Positions 60,361 through 64,000 of a stretch of 64,000 nt of DNA are shown one piece after another (the first letter of the stretch is position 1; every line of letters begins with the position of its first letter). Location of the stretch: the NCBI RefSeq assembly GCF_019175385.1, contig NC_083342.1, forward strand, positions 120,838,376 to 120,902,375, written 5' to 3'. The DNA is from Lycium barbarum. Its lineage: Eukaryota; Streptophyta; Magnoliopsida; Solanales; Solanaceae. Below the pieces are notes generated by a model that saw only the letters and a list, made by a program, of their open reading frames with translations, had not been told where the DNA came from and ran no database searches. The translations under genes were made by a program, and so were the position numbers.

Positions 60361-60930
60361 ACTTGTCCCTCTTTGCCCGGTAATGATGAAAAGAGTTGTC
60401 GGGCAAAGACATTGACTCGATAGCCTATTTTGTCCCGGCTAAAGGAAGCTTGAGAAAATTATGACCGAACTCCGGTCTCTGAGTTGCCTACATATCTCGG
60501 GTTGTACGAGAATCAGGTCGAGTGTAGTTCTGGGATACTTACGACACTTGAACCCCGATTGGCGCGAAGCTTGCAAAATATTGTCCCAGTGTTGAATTGT
60601 GACAACACTGGTATTATGATAGAAACTTGAGAATTCTTGAAAAAATTGAATTGTTGGAATGCAAGAAAATACTTGTAATTAGAGATGAGTGTTCGAGGTA
60701 GATCTTTGACCCGTGTCGGGAAGTCTGATTATCCTTCCCGACAAATTGCCCCAGTTCGCTGCCGAAGAAATAGTTCCACGAGTTAATGTGTGATGCCAAC
60801 TTCAATATTGTCTAAAGCCACCAGCTAAAAACAATCGTTAGCAACAAAGAAATATATGTGTAAATAAGACAGGGTTGGAGAAGTTTACACTTGTAACCCC
60901 TGTTTCGAAAGTTGAATCCACAACATACTC

Positions 60931-61175
60931 GCATTCGGAGGTGGGTGCCTGAACTGAAATATAAAATACCCGCATTCGGAGGTGGGTGCCTGAACTGAAA
61001 TATAAAATACCCGCATTCGGAGGTGGGCGCCTGAACTGAAATATAAAATACCCGCATTCGGATGTGGGCGCCTGAACTGAAATATAAAATACCCGCATTC
61101 GGAGGTGGGCGCCTGAACTGAAATATAAAATACCCGCATTCGGAGGTGGGCGCCTGAACTGAAATATAAATCCAC
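60931..61175. repeat. 41-bp tandem repeat, six copies
   Basis: GCATTCGGAGGTGGGYGCCT followed by GAACTGAAATATAAAATACCC recurs at 60931, 60972, 61013, 61054, 61095 and 61136, exactly 41 bp apart, with only one or two substitutions per copy. The last copy is truncated. It abuts the 101-bp array. Confidence 0.95.
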
Positions 61176-61860
61176 GTCCATTTCCACGATACAAAAATGT
61201 AAATCCACATCCACTTCCACGTCCGTATTTCACGGTACAAAAATGTAAATCCACATCCACTTCCACGTCCGTATTTCACGGTACAAAAATGTAAATCCAC
61301 ATGCACTTCCACAGTGTAGAAAAGTAAATCTACGTCCACTTCCACAGTGCAAAAATAAATCCACGTCCGCATTTCACGGTACAAAAAATGTAAATCCACA
61401 TCCACTTCCACAGTGCAGAAAAATAAATCCACGTCCACTTTCACAGTGCAAAAATATAAATCCACGTCCGCATTTCGCGGTACAAAAAATGTAAATCCAC
61501 ATCCACTTCCACAGTGCAGAAAAATAAATCCACGTCCACTTCCACAGTGCAAAAATATAAATCCACGTCCGCATTTCGCGGTACAAAAATGTAAATCCAC
61601 ATCCACTTCCACAGTGCAGAAAAATAAATCCACGTCCACTTCCACAGTATAAAAAAAAACATAAATCCACGTCCGCATTTCACGGTACAAAAAATGTAAA
61701 TCCACATCCACTTCCACAGTGCAGAAAAATAAATCCACGTCCACTTCCACAGTGCAAAAATATAAATCCACGTCCGCATTTGACGGTACAAAAAATGTAA
61801 ATCCACATCCACTTTTACGTCCGTATTATATGGTACAAAAAATTAATCCCCATCCACTTT
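61167..61860. repeat. 101-bp higher-order tandem array with about 33-bp subunits
   Basis: AAATCCACRTCC recurs every 30-36 bp. A longer block with CCGCATTTCRCGGTACAAAA recurs at 61367, 61468, 61569, 61673 and 61774, spacing 101, 101, 104 and 101 bp. More degenerate units of the same kind continue to about 62130. The minus strand is open in several frames through the array because the units lack stops; this is not evidence of a gene. Confidence 0.9.
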
Positions 61861-63316
61861 CACAATGCAAAAAATAAATCCACATCCAATTTCCACGGTG
61901 CCAGAAAATAAATCCACCTCCACTTTCACAAACTTTAAAAACAAATCCACTTCCACGTCCACAATGTTCATATGAATCCACATCCCCTTCTACAATTTTT
62001 TTTTTATAATGTACAAATATAAATCTACTTCCACGTCCATATCCACAATGTAAAAAAATGTAAGTCCACGTCCACTTAAAAAATAGTATTGTAGAAAGGT
62101 ATCCACGTTTATATCCACATCCTAATCCATGTCCCGTTGTGACGGGAGTTAAATCTATAATTATCTCCACAATTTAATATACGACGCAAAATTTCGATCT
62201 TGTTACCTTATTAAAATACCACATTCTAAAAGAACTTGTTAGCGACTTGAAATAAATAAATAGGTACAAAGTGATGACAAGATTGAGGAATTCTAACCAA
62301 TAACAGGTGACCAATGTCTGTATCCACTTTGGAGAAAGTTAAATCCACGATTATGTGTACTTGATCCATCGAGAAATGCCACGAGCTAAAACAACTGTTA
62401 GTGATAAGAATATGTAAATAACTGGGTTCGAAAGAATTATGCTCACAGTCCTTGGTTGAGAAGATGAACTTGTGTCCACTGTTGCAATCGAAATTTCGTG
62501 ACGAGCGGCATGACGGCCACCGTTTAGCGCGAGCTACCTTTGCATCCATGTTGAAGAATATTTGTCTTTTGAAGAAGGCCAATTCTTTGATCGTGTCCAT
62601 AATTAAAATTTTAAGAGGAGCCAAATACGAACCACATTCATATTGATTAAACCTGTCTCATCAAAGAAAAATTGTGAGTTTAAAAGAAAATTGATTGACT
62701 TGTGCATGTCGGGGAACTTGGCCCTTGAATTGATTTTTGACTCGGTTGCGTCCCTCGTTCTTCGATTTTCATCACATGTTTTGCTTTGCCGGGGAGTTTT
62801 AGTTATACAAAGTGTATTTTGAAAAATAAAAGTAATGAGTTTTGGGTGACTTCGAAAGGAAATACTTAGTGACTCTAATAGATAAAATGATTGTGGAGGC
62901 TCGATTTTGACTTTATCCACATTTCCAGAAATATATTGGTGGACTTTTTATTTAACATCGTTAAACGTTTAAGACCACTTTTATGCTACTTCTAAAAATT
63001 TGTCCCAGTTTCAATCCTGGAGATGCTTGATTCTGGACGGTAAGAACTTATAATGAAAGTTTTTTTTTTTTTTAAAGTGATTTGACCGACTTCAAAATTT
63101 TGTCCCAGTTTCAACTCCTGGAGGTACTTGATTCTAAACAATCGAAAAGTAAGAAAGTTGTAATGAAAGTAATTTGACCGATTTCAAAAATTTGTCCCAG
63201 TTTCAAGATACTAGGACACATGAATTTAAACGGTGGTAAGAAAAAAAAATCCTTATGTATTTTATAGGAACCAAAATGTTTGGACAAACCGAAGATATTA
63301 AAATTTTAAAATAGAA

Positions 63317-63692
63317 GGGCCGAACCCGCCTCGGGTTGCCTACGTATCCCAAAGGAATCAGGCCATACGTAGTTCGTGATAAAAATAAAGACTTTTGAGT
63401 TTTTTTTTTTTTTTTTTTTTTTTTTGATAAAAAGGGGGCCGAGCCCTATGTGGGTTGCCTACGTATCCAAAAGGAAAGCAGGCCACACGTAGTTCCACCC
63501 ATACAACAAAAATACTGAAATATTTTGAAAAAGTGGCCGAACCCGATGTGGGCTGCCTACGTATCCAACAGGAAGTCAGGCCAAACGTAGTTCCAACCAT
63601 AAACAAAGATACTAAAATAATTTTAAAAGAGTGGCCGAACCCGATGTGGGCTGCCTACGTATCCAACAGAAAGTCAGGCCAAACGTAGTTCG
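63317..63692. repeat. Four-copy repeat with GCCTACGTATCC core
   Basis: Blocks of the form GGCCGAACCCGATGTGGGCT then GCCTACGTATCC then AGGCCAAACGTAGTTC start near 63318, 63437, 63535 and 63632. The last two are about 98 bp apart and nearly identical. A more diverged relative (GTTGCCTACATATCTCGG) is at 60483 beside the polypurine tract. They belong to the gypsy element's 3' region. Confidence 0.85.
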
Positions 63693-64000
63693 TTACAAAC
63701 AAATGACAAAGTCTTAATTTAAAAAGGTCGTAACAAAACATAGAGGCAACATGACAAAAGGAACTAAATGTTCTAGTTGATGCCTCCGGCCTACTACAAA
63801 AAGGAAATTTAAACTTAAAATACTGAAACTCCCGGCGGACCGGGACTAAGATAAAAGTCCAATTCTGCAACTCAGATCCTGGCTCAACAGCCTATAAAGT
63901 CAATATTTCAGCAAAGTCTTTGATTATCACAGCATGATCATCTTCATCTTCCACGAACAGGTTCTTGATTCCCTCCACGATATCATCATAGGCAACCTTA

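Larger units (their letters stand above)
60361..64000 (-). mobile_element. Internal 3' region of the Tat/Ogre-like element, running off the window
   Basis: From the polypurine tract at 60361-60378 to the window edge. Mostly non-coding, with tandem arrays at 60931-61175, 61167-61810 and 63317-63692. At the right edge the minus strand is open from 64000 to about 63892, then has one stop, then continues (AVEPGSELQNWTFILVPVRR). This may be the decayed 3' end of an element-encoded protein, but I cannot name it. Confidence 0.55.

Noticed and set aside
60812..61771. Long minus-strand open frame of 319 codons with repeated DVDLFFCTVEVDVDLHF
   Set aside because: It lies wholly in 41-bp and 101-bp tandem repeats that lack stops. 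Neither period is divisible by three, so the frame changes with each unit and other frames are open too. No start context or homology supports a protein.
1..64000. CRISPR arrays, operons, ribosome binding sites, prophage or other bacterial systems
   Set aside because: The window is plant nuclear DNA with spliced genes and plant transposons. The only short-period arrays have no spacer structure.

Overview
The window is nuclear DNA of a flowering plant, almost certainly Solanaceae (tobacco, tomato or potato relatives). The genes have plant intron-exon structure, the background is AT-rich, and the repeats include the TS-type SINE/LINE tail common in that family, Stowaway MITEs, Tork-lineage Ty1/copia elements and a large Tat/Ogre-like Ty3/gypsy element. 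The species cannot be fixed from the sequence alone.

Five host loci were assembled by hand from splice signals and reading-frame continuity. (1) 8911-12567 (+): a dormancy/auxin-repressed DRM1/ARP protein, three exons, 129 aa. (2) 16254-21157 (+): a secreted or membrane protein with a folate-receptor-like Cys-rich domain, four exons, 286 aa. (3) 22837-25147 (-): a type-1 Ser/Thr protein phosphatase catalytic subunit, at least three exons, about 309 aa, convergent with (2). (4) 34451-44245 (-): a SWEET16/17-like sugar transporter pseudogene with six exons, an in-frame TGA replacing Trp54, and a 4.8-kb copia element in intron 3. (5) 47719-52360 (-): the intact tandem paralogue of (4), 241 aa. 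The duplicated unit is wider than the genes: roughly 26940-44930 matches 46125-53500. The unit B copy therefore shows the pre-insertion state for several transposons in unit A.

The rest is mostly transposon-derived. 1-760 holds Stowaway and Tourist-like MITEs. 5613-6354 is a solo LTR with a perfect 5-bp duplication. A degenerate LINE reverse transcriptase (18360-19580) lies in a 3.5-kb intron of the folate-receptor-like gene. 27708-33520 is a decayed Tork-like copia element with full-length LTRs and a MITE in gag. 36613-41434 is a young copia element with an uninterrupted 1293-aa polyprotein, but its 3' LTR has lost 253 bp including the promoter. 54990-57511 is a decayed hAT transposon cut by a Ty3/gypsy LTR (57512-60360, minus). 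The gypsy internal region runs off the right edge and carries three kinds of tandem array in its 3' untranslated part: 101 bp, 41 bp, and a roughly 100-bp block containing GCCTACGTATCC.

I found no RNA genes, no CRISPR array and no convincing new system. The most informative features are the SWEET duplication with its datable nested insertions, the promoter-less 3' LTR on an otherwise intact retrotransposon, and the repeat-generating 3' region of the gypsy element.
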